DNA of 13,197 nucleotides from Bacilli bacterium (GTDB lineage Bacteria > Bacillota_I > Bacilli_A > RFN20 > CAG-826). The position numbers were made by a program, and so were the translations under genes. Within the stretch, counting starts at the first letter, position 1; every line of letters begins with the position of its first letter. Below, one piece after another: positions 6,741 to 13,197 of this stretch. The stretch lies in assembly GCA_016296775.1 (NCBI GenBank), contig JAEDIE010000031.1, positions 1 through 13,197 of the forward strand. The letters run 5' to 3'. The notes under the pieces were generated by a model. That model ran no database searches and had not been told where the DNA came from. It saw only the letters and a list, made by a program, of their open reading frames with translations.

Positions 6741-6747
6741 TACCTTG
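6741..6747 (-). promoter_or_regulatory. Shine-Dalgarno site of the leader ORF
   Basis: On the minus strand CAAGGTA lies with its GG 8 nt before the leader ATG (6734). It is the main sign that the leader ORF is translated. Confidence 0.6.
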
Positions 6748-6791
6748 AAAAATAAAGAAATATTAAATAAAGTTAAAATTAAATTAAGATT

Positions 6792-6820
6792 TTAATATTT
6801 TATTCTTTAATTTTTATAAT
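6792..6820 (+). promoter_or_regulatory. promoter of the VanZ-like gene
   Basis: The -35 TTAATA (6792-6797, 4 of 6 matches to TTGACA) and -10 TATAAT (6815-6820, perfect) are 17 nt apart. Transcription would start about 10 nt before ATG 6837, giving a very short leader without a Shine-Dalgarno site. Confidence 0.5.
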
Positions 6821-6836
6821 TTTATAAAATAATCTT

Positions 6837-7421
6837 ATGATTAATAATTTAATTAAAGAGAATAAAATTAATATTATTTTATTAGTGATAAATACAATAT
6901 TACTCCTTTATATGGTTTATTTTATGGTTATATGCCATGTTGGAGTCGTAAATTATGCAAGTTATGCTTATTACACAGCATTTAATATATTTAATAAAGT
7001 ATCTTCATTTTATGTTTATTATCAAGAATCAATATTAAAGAAAATTATTTTTTCCATATTAAATATATTAATAGTTATGCCTCTTTCTTTCCTTTTATTA
7101 GCATACTTTGATAAATATAAATCTAAAATAAAATATATAATCACTTTATTAATTGTTAATATATTTTTCTTGATATTAGAATTAATACAATATTTTTGCT
7201 ACATTGGTGTGTTAGAACTTATTGATTTATTGATGTATCTAATCGGATCAGTTTTTGCTATATTTATTTATATTAATTTGAGAAATAAAGTAAATGAATT
7301 AAAAATTAATAAATTGTTATTTGTTACAATGATTATATTATTTATTTTATCAGTTTTAAGTATATACCCAACGATTAGACAAGCTGATGCAATTAAATAT
7401 CAATATAATTTACTTAAATAA
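6837..7421 (+). CDS. divergent VanZ-like integral membrane protein
   Basis: A 194-residue hydrophobic protein with about five membrane segments (roughly 10-33, 68-91, 98-121, 124-147, 158-178). Segments 2-4 carry a VanZ-like pattern: an NILIVMPLSF stretch (N76, P82), ELIQ (115-118), then ELID (127-130) followed by YLIGS (134-138). VanZ relatives are membrane proteins linked to teicoplanin resistance in enterococci, but most members have no known function, so none is assigned. The similarity is weak and rests on motif order. The gene has a plausible promoter but no visible Shine-Dalgarno site before ATG 6837; the next in-frame ATG is at residue 26, inside the first membrane segment. It stands alone, divergent from the permease. 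Confidence 0.6.
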   Translation: MINNLIKENKINIILLVINTILLLYMVYFMVICHVGVVNYASYAYYTAFNIFNKVSSFYVYYQESILKKIIFSILNILIVMPLSFLLLAYFDKYKSKIKYIITLLIVNIFFLILELIQYFCYIGVLELIDLLMYLIGSVFAIFIYINLRNKVNELKINKLLFVTMIILFILSVLSIYPTIRQADAIKYQYNLLK

Positions 7422-7423
7422 TT

Positions 7424-7460
7424 AGTACAACTAGTAGATTTTTAGTACTTTTTCTTTTTT
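7424..7460 (+). terminator. possible weak terminator of the VanZ-like gene
   Basis: AGTAC (7424-7428) can pair with GTACT (7445-7449) around a 16-nt loop, followed by a T-rich run to 7460. The stem is short and the loop long, so it may not terminate well. Confidence 0.3.
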
Positions 7461-7472
7461 ATAAAAAAGAAA
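7451..7472. repeat. 22-bp perfect A/T palindrome before the Fic-like operon
   Basis: The left half TTTCTTTTTTA mirrors the right half exactly. It ends 5 nt before a TATAAT (7478-7483) and 29 nt before the Fic-like ATG, a position fit for an operator. The low sequence complexity makes chance or a terminator tail possible. Confidence 0.5.
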
Positions 7473-7477
7473 TGTTT

Positions 7478-7483
7478 TATAAT
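7478..7483 (+). promoter_or_regulatory. candidate -10 box for the Fic-like/hemW/ABC operon
   Basis: A perfect TATAAT lies 18 nt before ATG 7502, but the -35 position (about 7455-7460) is only T-rich. Confidence 0.4.
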
Positions 7484-7501
7484 TATTTTTAGGAGAAAAA
7501 T

Positions 7502-8905
7502 ATGGTAAATAACGAGTTAATTTTAAAATTTAGTAATGAAAAATATTACACAAAACAAGAAGTTCAAAGGGAAATGAGAATTCCTAGTGTTGATAAGATT
7601 TGGGAAGATATTTTGTCATATAGATCTAACTTTTTTAGACCTTTAAGTTTAAAACATCTTACTGGAGCAAGATTAAATGTATGTTTAACTCCTTCAATTA
7701 ATAAAAAAGTTAATGATTTTGAAAGAAAACTTAATAATTTAATGCTCCAATACACTAAATTGAAGATGTTAAATATGAATCGTTATTTTGAATTTAGTCA
7801 ACAAAAAGCCATATTAAATGAATTAAGCAAGTATTACCATATTTTAAATGATCAAAATATATTAGATTCTTTAATTAAAAAAGAACTTAGTTTAATACCT
7901 CCTGAATATTACATTATTGCTAATTATTTAAAGTGTTTAAATGCATTAAAAGATAGCAATCATGAAACAATTAGTGATCTTTGTTTAGGAGATTATTATT
8001 CATTTTTGATGGGTAGTGATGAACTTAGTGAATTTTATAGAAGTAAAGAAATAGTAAATGAATATAATAAAGTTTTAATCGATAAAGTATATATTGGAAT
8101 TCCACCAAGATTGATTGGTGAATCAATGGATAGTTTATTTGAATTTATTGCTAATAGTGATACTTCTTTATTTATTAAAGCTAGTGCAACTTTATATTAT
8201 ATTTATTATGTTCATCCATTTGATTGTTTTAGTGAAGAAATATCTATTCTTTTATTTAAGAAAGTATTTTCATATTACGGAATAGAAGAGTTAGCTTCAT
8301 ATATCAATTTTGAAAAAATATTGAATTTAAAAGAAAAGCTTGAATATAGTCTTTCAATTAGTCAAAAGAACTTAGATTTAACATATTTTGTTGAGTTCTT
8401 AGTTTCTGCTTTAATGCCTATTTTAGATGAAACTTTAGACAATTTAGTAATGTCTAAAAATAAAGAAATTACTAATGAATTTTATCAAGAAGAACCTGTT
8501 AAAGAAAAAGAAATTATTCAAAAAGAAGTGGAAATTCCTAACGTTTTTGAAAAAATTGACCTTGAAGATGTTAAGGTAGAAGAAAAAGAAATAAGTAATA
8601 ATACACCTACATATAGTTCAGATATAGCTATTAAAAATGTACCAAGTGGATTAAAAGAAGAAGATGCAAGAAGACTAGAAAATCATCTTATTGAAATGAA
8701 TCCTTCTTTAAGTAAAGCACAAGCATTTTTCTATGCTAGACACTGTACATTAGGTATGTCATATACAATTTCTCAATTTAAAAATTGTGTTGGATGTGCT
8801 TATGAAACAGCCAGAACCAGTATGGACAATTTAGTCAATTTAGGTTATTATCGTAAAGAGATGTTGCGTAATAAATTTATTTATACGCCAGTAAAGAAAT
8901 ATTAA
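7502..8905 (+). CDS. degenerate Fic-domain protein with C-terminal winged helix
   Basis: A 467-residue protein, probably cytoplasmic. The Fic-like core lies at about 195-255: IGIPPRLIGESMDSLFEFI, then a helix and YVHPF (236-240). Active Fic enzymes carry HPFx(D/E)GNGR; here HPF is followed by DCFSEE (241-246), so the phosphate-binding glycines, Asn and Arg are missing. It is therefore predicted not to AMPylate, a pseudoenzyme (inference). An acidic, low-complexity linker (about 320-375) leads to a C-terminal region (about 385-467) with an ISQF...YETARTSMDNLVNLGYY helix-turn-helix pattern, as in Fic proteins with DNA-binding tails. AGGAGA (7491-7496) sits 5 nt before the ATG. It starts an operon with a membrane protein, hemW and ABC genes, and could be a regulator of it. 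A DnaB/DnaD-type replication protein was considered and seems less likely. Confidence 0.65.
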   Translation: MVNNELILKFSNEKYYTKQEVQREMRIPSVDKIWEDILSYRSNFFRPLSLKHLTGARLNVCLTPSINKKVNDFERKLNNLMLQYTKLKMLNMNRYFEFSQQKAILNELSKYYHILNDQNILDSLIKKELSLIPPEYYIIANYLKCLNALKDSNHETISDLCLGDYYSFLMGSDELSEFYRSKEIVNEYNKVLIDKVYIGIPPRLIGESMDSLFEFIANSDTSLFIKASATLYYIYYVHPFDCFSEEISILLFKKVFSYYGIEELASYINFEKILNLKEKLEYSLSISQKNLDLTYFVEFLVSALMPILDETLDNLVMSKNKEITNEFYQEEPVKEKEIIQKEVEIPNVFEKIDLEDVKVEEKEISNNTPTYSSDIAIKNVPSGLKEEDARRLENHLIEMNPSLSKAQAFFYARHCTLGMSYTISQFKNCVGCAYETARTSMDNLVNLGYYRKEMLRNKFIYTPVKKY

Positions 8906-8920
8906 GGAGGTGTAGAAAAA

Positions 8921-9172
8921 ATGATAGTTTTAGCTTCAAATAATTTGCAATCATGGGCAGTTTTATTAATTGTTATTGGTATTTTTGTTGTAATTGGGGC
9001 AGTTGCCTTCTTAATTTACTTTTTATTAAAAAGAAAAGCACCTAAAGAAGAAAAACCTGATGAAAAGAAAGCTGCAGAAGAAACATTAAATATGTATCTT
9101 GAAGATGTAGATGATGAAGAAGTACAAAAAGAGTTTAAAGAATACGAAAAGAATAACGAAAAGAAAGATTAA
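8921..9172 (+). CDS. small single-pass membrane protein with charged tail, function unknown
   Basis: An 83-residue protein not recognised as any family. A short N-terminal segment is followed by one membrane helix (about 12-36), then KRK, which predicts the N-terminus outside and a cytoplasmic tail. The tail (about 37-83) is rich in Lys, Glu and Asp, including YLEDVDDEEVQKEF, and is probably helical. A strong AAGGAGGTG (8904-8912) overlaps the Fic-like gene's stop and lies 8 nt before the ATG. Its 3' end overlaps or abuts the hemW start. It could anchor or scaffold a partner at the membrane; this is a guess from shape. Confidence 0.72.
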   Translation: MIVLASNNLQSWAVLLIVIGIFVVIGAVAFLIYFLLKRKAPKEEKPDEKKAAEETLNMYLEDVDDEEVQKEFKEYEKNNEKKD

Positions 9173-10250
9173 TAGTCTATATATACACATTCCTTTTTGT
9201 AATAAAATTTGTTCATATTGTTCATTCTTTAAAATTATGTATTTTCCAAAAATAAGTGGGAAATACATATCTAATTTAATAGTTGATCTAAAAAAAGTTA
9301 AACAAAATTTCAATAAATTTAAAACAATTTATATAGGTGGAGGAACACCATCTTCTTTAAATGTTTTTGAGCTTGAAGAATTGTTAAAAAATGTTTCTTG
9401 TTTATTAAGAAAAAATGGAGAATTCACAATTGAAGCTAATCTTGATTCAATTGATGAAAGTAAGTTACTTTTATTAAAAAAATATAAAGTAAATCGTATT
9501 TCCATAGGTATAGAAACATTTTCAAAAAAGTATTTAGAATTAATGAATAGAGAATATGATTTTTCTATTCAAGATAAAATTAATTTAGTAAAAAAATATT
9601 TTGATAACATCAATTTAGATTTAATCTATGGTTTACCTAACGAAACGATGGAAGAACTTAAATTTGACTTAGAAAACATAGTGAATTTTGAACCAAAACA
9701 TGTTTCGATTTATGCCTTAGAAGTTAATCCAAATTCAAAATTTTATGTAGATAATATTAAAGAAGAAAAAGATGAAATTTTAAGAAAACAATATGATTTC
9801 ATAGTTAATTTTTTAAAAACAAAAGGTTTTTTACGTTATGAAGTAAGCAACTTTTCTAAAAAGAATTATGAGTCAAAACATAATATAAATTATTGGAAAG
9901 ATAACGAATATGTAGCTATTGGATGTTCAGGTAGTGGATACATTGATAACATTCGTTATGTAAATAGCTCATCAATTACTTCATATATAAAAGGTGAAAG
10001 AAACAAAAATGTAGAAAAAATAACAAAAGATAGTGATAAAACATATTATTTATTAACTAATTTAAGACTAGAAAAAGGTTTTAAATTAAGTGATTATCAA
10101 AAAAGATTTAATGAAGATTTTTATTTAAGTAAGAAAAATATTATTGATGATTTTATTAAACATAAAGTATTAATTAAAACCAGAGATAGAATAAAAATCT
10201 CTAAAAATTATATTTATATATTAGATTCAATTATTGTTAAATTGATCTAA
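9111..10250 (+). CDS. hemW: HemW, radical SAM heme chaperone (start uncertain)
   Basis: A radical SAM protein of the HemW family, often misnamed coproporphyrinogen III oxidase (HemN). The cluster motif CNKICSYCSF (Cys30, Cys34, Cys37 from ATG 9111) is CxxxCxxC followed by Ser-Phe; HemN would have a further Cys there. YIGGGTPSSL (74-83), the SAM-binding GGGTP, and the NLDLIYGLPNET region follow, with HNINYWKDNEYVAIGCSGSGY further on, as in HemW. It would bind heme and deliver it to acceptor proteins. Homologues start about 2-5 residues before SLYIHIPFC. In this frame that place holds ATT at 9168, overlapping the previous stop (ATTAA), while the nearest ATGs (9111, 9114) add about 20 Lys-rich residues encoded inside the preceding gene. 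No good Shine-Dalgarno site decides it. A strong AGGAGG follows its stop for the next gene. Confidence 0.88.
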   Translation: MMKKYKKSLKNTKRITKRKINSLYIHIPFCNKICSYCSFFKIMYFPKISGKYISNLIVDLKKVKQNFNKFKTIYIGGGTPSSLNVFELEELLKNVSCLLRKNGEFTIEANLDSIDESKLLLLKKYKVNRISIGIETFSKKYLELMNREYDFSIQDKINLVKKYFDNINLDLIYGLPNETMEELKFDLENIVNFEPKHVSIYALEVNPNSKFYVDNIKEEKDEILRKQYDFIVNFLKTKGFLRYEVSNFSKKNYESKHNINYWKDNEYVAIGCSGSGYIDNIRYVNSSSITSYIKGERNKNVEKITKDSDKTYYLLTNLRLEKGFKLSDYQKRFNEDFYLSKKNIIDDFIKHKVLIKTRDRIKISKNYIYILDSIIVKLI

Positions 10251-10265
10251 TAGTTAGGAGGATTT

Positions 10266-11264
10266 ATGTCTTTAATAGAAGTTAAAAATTTAAAGAAAGA
10301 ATTTAAAAAACCTATAAGAAAAGAAGGTGTTTTTGGCTATATAAAATCTTTATTTAGTAGAAAATATACTTCTCTTTATGCTGTAGATGATATCAGTTTT
10401 TCTATCGATCAAGGAGAAATTGTTGGCTACATTGGAGCAAATGGAGCAGGTAAATCTACAACTGTAAAAATGATGTGTGGAATTTTACATCCAACTAGTG
10501 GAAGTGTATTAATTGATAACAAAGATATTCTAAAGTATAGAAAAGAAATTAATAAGGAAATAGGGGTGGTTTTTGGTCAAAAGACTCAACTTTGGTGGGA
10601 TATTCCTTTAATTGAAACTTTTAAAATTTTAAAAAGTATTTATGAAATAAGTGAAGAAGATTATAACGAAAGATTTAATTTTCTATGTGATTTATTAGAT
10701 TTAAGAGATTTCTTAGATCAAAATGTTAGAAGTTTATCTTTAGGTCAAAGAATGAGGGCTGATTTTGCAGCTAGTTTAATTCATAATCCAAAGATTTTAT
10801 ATTTGGATGAACCAACTATTGGTCTTGATGTTTTAGTAAAAGATAAAATTAGAAAAGCTATTAAAATACTTAATAAAAAGTACAAAACTACTATTATTTT
10901 AACTACTCATGATATGAAAGATATTGAAGAATTATGTTCTCGTATCATTATTATTGATAAAGGTAAAATTTTATATGATGGAAACTTAGAAAATATTAAG
11001 TATCAATTTGGTAATATTAAAACTATCATATTTAAGAGAAATACTTTATTTTCAGAAGAAGAATTGCTATGTAATTTCCCTACTTTAGATATAAAAGAAA
11101 ATGAAACACACGACATTTCTATATCTTTTTCCTTAAATGAAGTTAATTTAGATAATCTTTTACTTCTTTTAATTAATAAATTTAAAGTTGAAGATTTTAA
11201 AATTAATGATATTGGAATCGAAGATATAACTAAGGAGTTATATGAAAATAGCAAAGAGAATTAG
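10266..11264 (+). CDS. ABC exporter ATP-binding protein (COG4586-type ABC-2 system)
   Basis: A 332-residue ATPase. It has Walker A GANGAGKST (57-65), Q-loop Gln105 in VVFGQKTQLWWD, signature LSLGQ (157-161), Walker B ILYLDEP (177-183, catalytic Glu182) and switch His215 in TTHD. The FGQKTQLWWDIP segment and the N-terminal insertion before the first strand (about 15-36) are typical of the ATPase of an uncharacterised ABC-2 transporter with two different permeases, which is what follows. The C-terminal part (about 250-332) is an accessory domain. AGGAGG (10256-10261) lies 4 nt before the ATG. The gene overlaps the first permease by 23 nt. The substrate is unknown; export of a lipid, drug or peptide is usual for ABC-2 systems. 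Confidence 0.9.
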   Translation: MSLIEVKNLKKEFKKPIRKEGVFGYIKSLFSRKYTSLYAVDDISFSIDQGEIVGYIGANGAGKSTTVKMMCGILHPTSGSVLIDNKDILKYRKEINKEIGVVFGQKTQLWWDIPLIETFKILKSIYEISEEDYNERFNFLCDLLDLRDFLDQNVRSLSLGQRMRADFAASLIHNPKILYLDEPTIGLDVLVKDKIRKAIKILNKKYKTTIILTTHDMKDIEELCSRIIIIDKGKILYDGNLENIKYQFGNIKTIIFKRNTLFSEEELLCNFPTLDIKENETHDISISFSLNEVNLDNLLLLLINKFKVEDFKINDIGIEDITKELYENSKEN

Positions 11265-12081
11265 TAGATATATTCCATTTTTTAAAGCTGGGACTAAACA
11301 ATTTTTAGTATATAAAGCCCAGTCTTTTATGTGGTTAATTATAAGTTTTGTAGACATTGCTTTTATATTTTTCCTTTATGAAGCAGTTTATAAAAGTAAT
11401 GAAAATGGTTTAAATGCTGTTATTAATGGTTTTACTTTTAAAGAAATAGTTCTTTACGCCATTACTTCGTTTTGTTTTTCTTTTTCACTTCATGATGAAA
11501 CGAGTTATAACATATTAACTGATGTTAAAGAAGGGACTATATCTTCATCTTTAACTAAACCAGTTTCATATAGATTAAGACAATTTTTTCAAGCCTTAGG
11601 AAATAATATATTTCAATTTGCTTTTATAGGATTTCCTTTACTAATTGCTACGTATATTATTTATTTTTCTCTTAAACTTATTCCTTTTGATGTAGGTTCA
11701 TTTTTCTTAAATTTATTGTTTTTTATCTTATTTTATATAATTTCAACAATATTAATTAATTCATTGAACTACTTATTAGGTTTATTAAGTTTTTTCTCTC
11801 AACATATGTTTGGACTTCAGTTAATTATGGAAGCATTACAAATGTTTTTTAGTGGTGGAGTAGTACCTTTTGCGTTTATGGGAATTTTTGGTATAGTTTT
11901 AAATTTCAATCCATTTGCATTTTTAAATTCTACCCCAATATTAGTATTAATGGATAAAATTGATCCGTTATATTCATTATTGCTTGTAGGAGTAGGAATA
12001 GTTTGGATTGTAATTTTTGAACTTATTAATAAATTAATTTTCTCTTCATGTATGAAAAAGTTGGTAATACAAGGAGGATAA
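11242..12081 (+). CDS. ABC-2 family transporter permease 1 (PF06182-like)
   Basis: A 279-residue membrane protein with about six hydrophobic segments. After the second segment it has the DVKEGTISSSLTKPVSYRLR motif, the family's amphipathic gate-like helix with a basic-Pro pair, and near the C-terminus FSGGVVPFAFM before the last segments. It would form half of the exporter channel with the next protein and be driven by the ATPase upstream. AAGGAG (11232-11237) lies 4 nt before ATG 11242, inside the ATPase gene, so translation of the two is coupled. The next gene starts 1 nt after its stop. Confidence 0.85.
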   Translation: MKIAKRISRYIPFFKAGTKQFLVYKAQSFMWLIISFVDIAFIFFLYEAVYKSNENGLNAVINGFTFKEIVLYAITSFCFSFSLHDETSYNILTDVKEGTISSSLTKPVSYRLRQFFQALGNNIFQFAFIGFPLLIATYIIYFSLKLIPFDVGSFFLNLLFFILFYIISTILINSLNYLLGLLSFFSQHMFGLQLIMEALQMFFSGGVVPFAFMGIFGIVLNFNPFAFLNSTPILVLMDKIDPLYSLLLVGVGIVWIVIFELINKLIFSSCMKKLVIQGG

Positions 12082-12082
12082 T

Positions 12083-12880
12083 ATGAATTATTTAAAATTA
12101 TATAAAGAATATGTTAAAAGAAGTTTATATTCTAAACTTGTTTATAAATTCAATGCTCTTATTGGTATATTTGGTTTTTTAATTGGCCAAGTTTTTTCAA
12201 TACTTGGAATATACTTTATTGTTCAAGCTAATGGAAAGTTGCTTGATTGGGATGTTTATCAAATATTATTTCTTTATGGAGCAACAAATATTTCAATAGG
12301 AATTGATCATCTTTTTTCTGATAGATTATGGACTGTTAGTTATTGGGAAGTTAAAGATGGAAAACTTGACACATTATTTTTAAGGCCTTTACCTCTTTTA
12401 TTTCAAGTTTTAGCAAGTGAATTTCAAACTGAAGCTTTAGGAGAAATAATAGTAGGTATAGGATTAATGATTTTTTCTTCTTTTTACATTAACTTAACTG
12501 TTACATTTGGAAATATTTTCTTTTTAATAATAGGATTAATATGTGGAGCAATAATTATTACTTCTTTAAAAATATTAATCGCTTCATTTGCTTTTATCTT
12601 TAAAAGAAGTGGACCATTACTTCAAATTATTTATAACTTTATCGGTTATACAAAATATCCTTTGAAAATATTTCCTTACTTTATAAGGATAATATTCTGC
12701 TTTGTGGTTCCTTTAGGAATAGCAATTTATTTTCCAGTTGGAATATTGTTAAATGTAGAAACTTTGTACAATCCTTATTATTTAGCTTTAATTGCTATAG
12801 GGTTTACTTTACTCTTAGCAACTTTATCAATATTTATATGGTCTAAATGCATTAAACGTTACGAATCTACAGGTAGTTAA
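12083..12880 (+). CDS. ABC-2 family transporter permease 2 (COG3694-like)
   Basis: A 265-residue membrane protein, the partner of the preceding permease. It has about six hydrophobic segments and the conserved EVKDGKLDTLFLRPLPLLFQ block (gate helix with the RP pair), clearer here than in permease 1. AAGGAGG (12071-12077) sits 5 nt before ATG 12083. It is the last gene of the operon and a strong hairpin terminator begins 6 nt after its stop. Substrate unknown. Confidence 0.87.
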   Translation: MNYLKLYKEYVKRSLYSKLVYKFNALIGIFGFLIGQVFSILGIYFIVQANGKLLDWDVYQILFLYGATNISIGIDHLFSDRLWTVSYWEVKDGKLDTLFLRPLPLLFQVLASEFQTEALGEIIVGIGLMIFSSFYINLTVTFGNIFFLIIGLICGAIIITSLKILIASFAFIFKRSGPLLQIIYNFIGYTKYPLKIFPYFIRIIFCFVVPLGIAIYFPVGILLNVETLYNPYYLALIAIGFTLLLATLSIFIWSKCIKRYESTGS

Positions 12881-12886
12881 TAAGTT

Positions 12887-12922
12887 AAGTATGGGAGGAA
12901 ACTTCCATACTTTATTTATATA
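12887..12922 (+). terminator. intrinsic terminator of the Fic-like/hemW/ABC operon
   Basis: An 11-bp stem AAGTATGGGAG/CTTCCATACTT (12887-12897 with 12902-12912, one G-U pair) closes a GAAA tetraloop, a stable GNRA loop, and is followed by a T/A-rich tail. It insulates the rRNA promoters downstream. Confidence 0.88.
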
Positions 12923-12978
12923 TATAAATAGATAAAAGGAAATATTAAAACAACATTAAGAAAATACTAAATTTTTTG

Positions 12979-13007
12979 TTGAAAATTATATTGTATGATT
13001 ATATACT
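12979..13007 (+). promoter_or_regulatory. rRNA operon promoter P1
   Basis: The -35 TTGAAA (12979-12984) and -10 TATACT (13002-13007) are exactly 17 nt apart. Transcription would begin near 13014. Confidence 0.72.
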
Positions 13008-13035
13008 TAACTAAGCGTTTCAAGTTATAACTAAA

Positions 13036-13092
13036 AACTTTTAAAAAAAGTTAAAAAAGTGCTTGACTTGAGATAGCGGTTAATGTTAATTT
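13036..13092 (+). promoter_or_regulatory. rRNA operon promoter P2 with A/T-rich upstream element
   Basis: The -35 TTGACT (13063-13068) is preceded by A-tracts (13033-13058) like an UP element. The -10 is less clear: TTAATT (17-nt spacing) or TAATTT preceded by TGT (extended -10). P1 and P2 lie 84 bp apart, like the tandem promoters of Bacillus rrn operons. Confidence 0.65.
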
Positions 13093-13098
13093 ATTAAA

Positions 13099-13197
13099 GC
13101 GCACGATTTGAGGCGACTCAAAATGATTAGAAATCACGTGCTAGAGATCTTTGAAAACTAAATAGACTGTACAATTGATTACGTCAATTTATTAAGC
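13099..13197 (+). promoter_or_regulatory. leader of an rRNA operon (16S begins beyond the window)
   Basis: The stretch GATCTTTGAAAACTAAATAG (13146-13165) is the boxA-containing leader sequence seen before 16S rRNA in many Bacillota. Upstream is a hairpin TTTGAG-GCGA-CTCAAA (13107-13122) with a GNRA loop, inside an outer stem GCACG/CGTGC (13101-13105 with 13137-13141). Downstream is a 6-bp hairpin AATTGA/TCAATT (13173-13189). No 16S 5' motif (GAGTTTGATC) is reached before the window ends. Confidence 0.8.

Noticed and set aside
6600..6750. PyrR-binding loop or purine/PRPP riboswitch in the permease leader
   Set aside because: I could not find the PyrR-binding-loop consensus or the conserved cores of purine-type riboswitches; the leader ORF explains the layout better.
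7564..7755. Minus-strand open frame of 63 codons
   Set aside because: It is antisense to the Fic-like gene and has no features of its own.
9086..9313. Minus-strand open frame of 75 codons
   Set aside because: It is antisense to the membrane-protein/hemW junction; its hydrophobicity follows from A-rich Lys codons read backwards.
11003..11254. Minus-strand open frame of 83 codons
   Set aside because: It is antisense to the C-terminal part of the ABC ATPase.
1..13197. CRISPR array, transposase, integrase or tRNA
   Set aside because: No regularly spaced repeats, terminal inverted repeats with a transposase, or tRNA cloverleaf were seen by eye on either strand.

Overview
The window is A+T-rich DNA (I estimate well under one third G+C, not counted) from a low-G+C Gram-positive bacterium of the Bacillota/Bacilli kind, plausibly a gut lineage near Erysipelotrichales or the RF39-like relatives of the Mollicutes; that placement is inference. 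The signs are purine-rich Shine-Dalgarno sites of the AGGAGG type, three lipoproteins with lipoboxes, intrinsic terminators, and a ribosomal RNA leader of the type found in Bacillota. Tryptophan is encoded by TGG in the conserved genes, with no in-frame TGA, so the standard bacterial code applies.

Layout. (1) 1-2668: a hairpin, then a CysQ-like 3'(2'),5'-bisphosphate nucleotidase and, 2 nt later, lepA (EF4). (2) 2739-5069: an operon of four exported proteins, namely a secreted papain-fold (CHAP/NlpC-like) cysteine hydrolase with a C-terminal Cys-rich module, followed by three small lipoproteins joined by 8-nt overlaps or close spacing. It ends in a bidirectional terminator. (3) 5134-6734, minus strand: a uracil permease (uraA/pyrP family) behind an unannotated 40-codon leader ORF. 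The leader has six consecutive U-rich leucine codons, and its stop codon lies in the loop of an intrinsic terminator just upstream of the permease. This has the layout of the E. coli pyrBI (pyrL) UTP-sensitive attenuator and is the most interesting item here. (4) 6837-7421: a divergent VanZ-like membrane protein. (5) 7502-12880: a probable six-gene operon of a degenerate Fic/winged-helix protein, a single-pass acidic membrane protein, hemW, and a three-component ABC-2 exporter, closed by a strong GNRA-loop terminator. (6) 12979-13197: two tandem promoters and the leader of an rRNA operon; the window ends before 16S rRNA begins.

How parts work together. lepA and hemW are neighbours in Bacillus-type genomes; here about 6.4 kb of secreted-protein, transport and Fic-like genes separates them, which suggests insertion or rearrangement at an old housekeeping locus. 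The secreted hydrolase and lipoproteins are translationally coupled and probably act together at the cell surface. The permease imports uracil and its expression is probably tuned by transcription attenuation in its leader.
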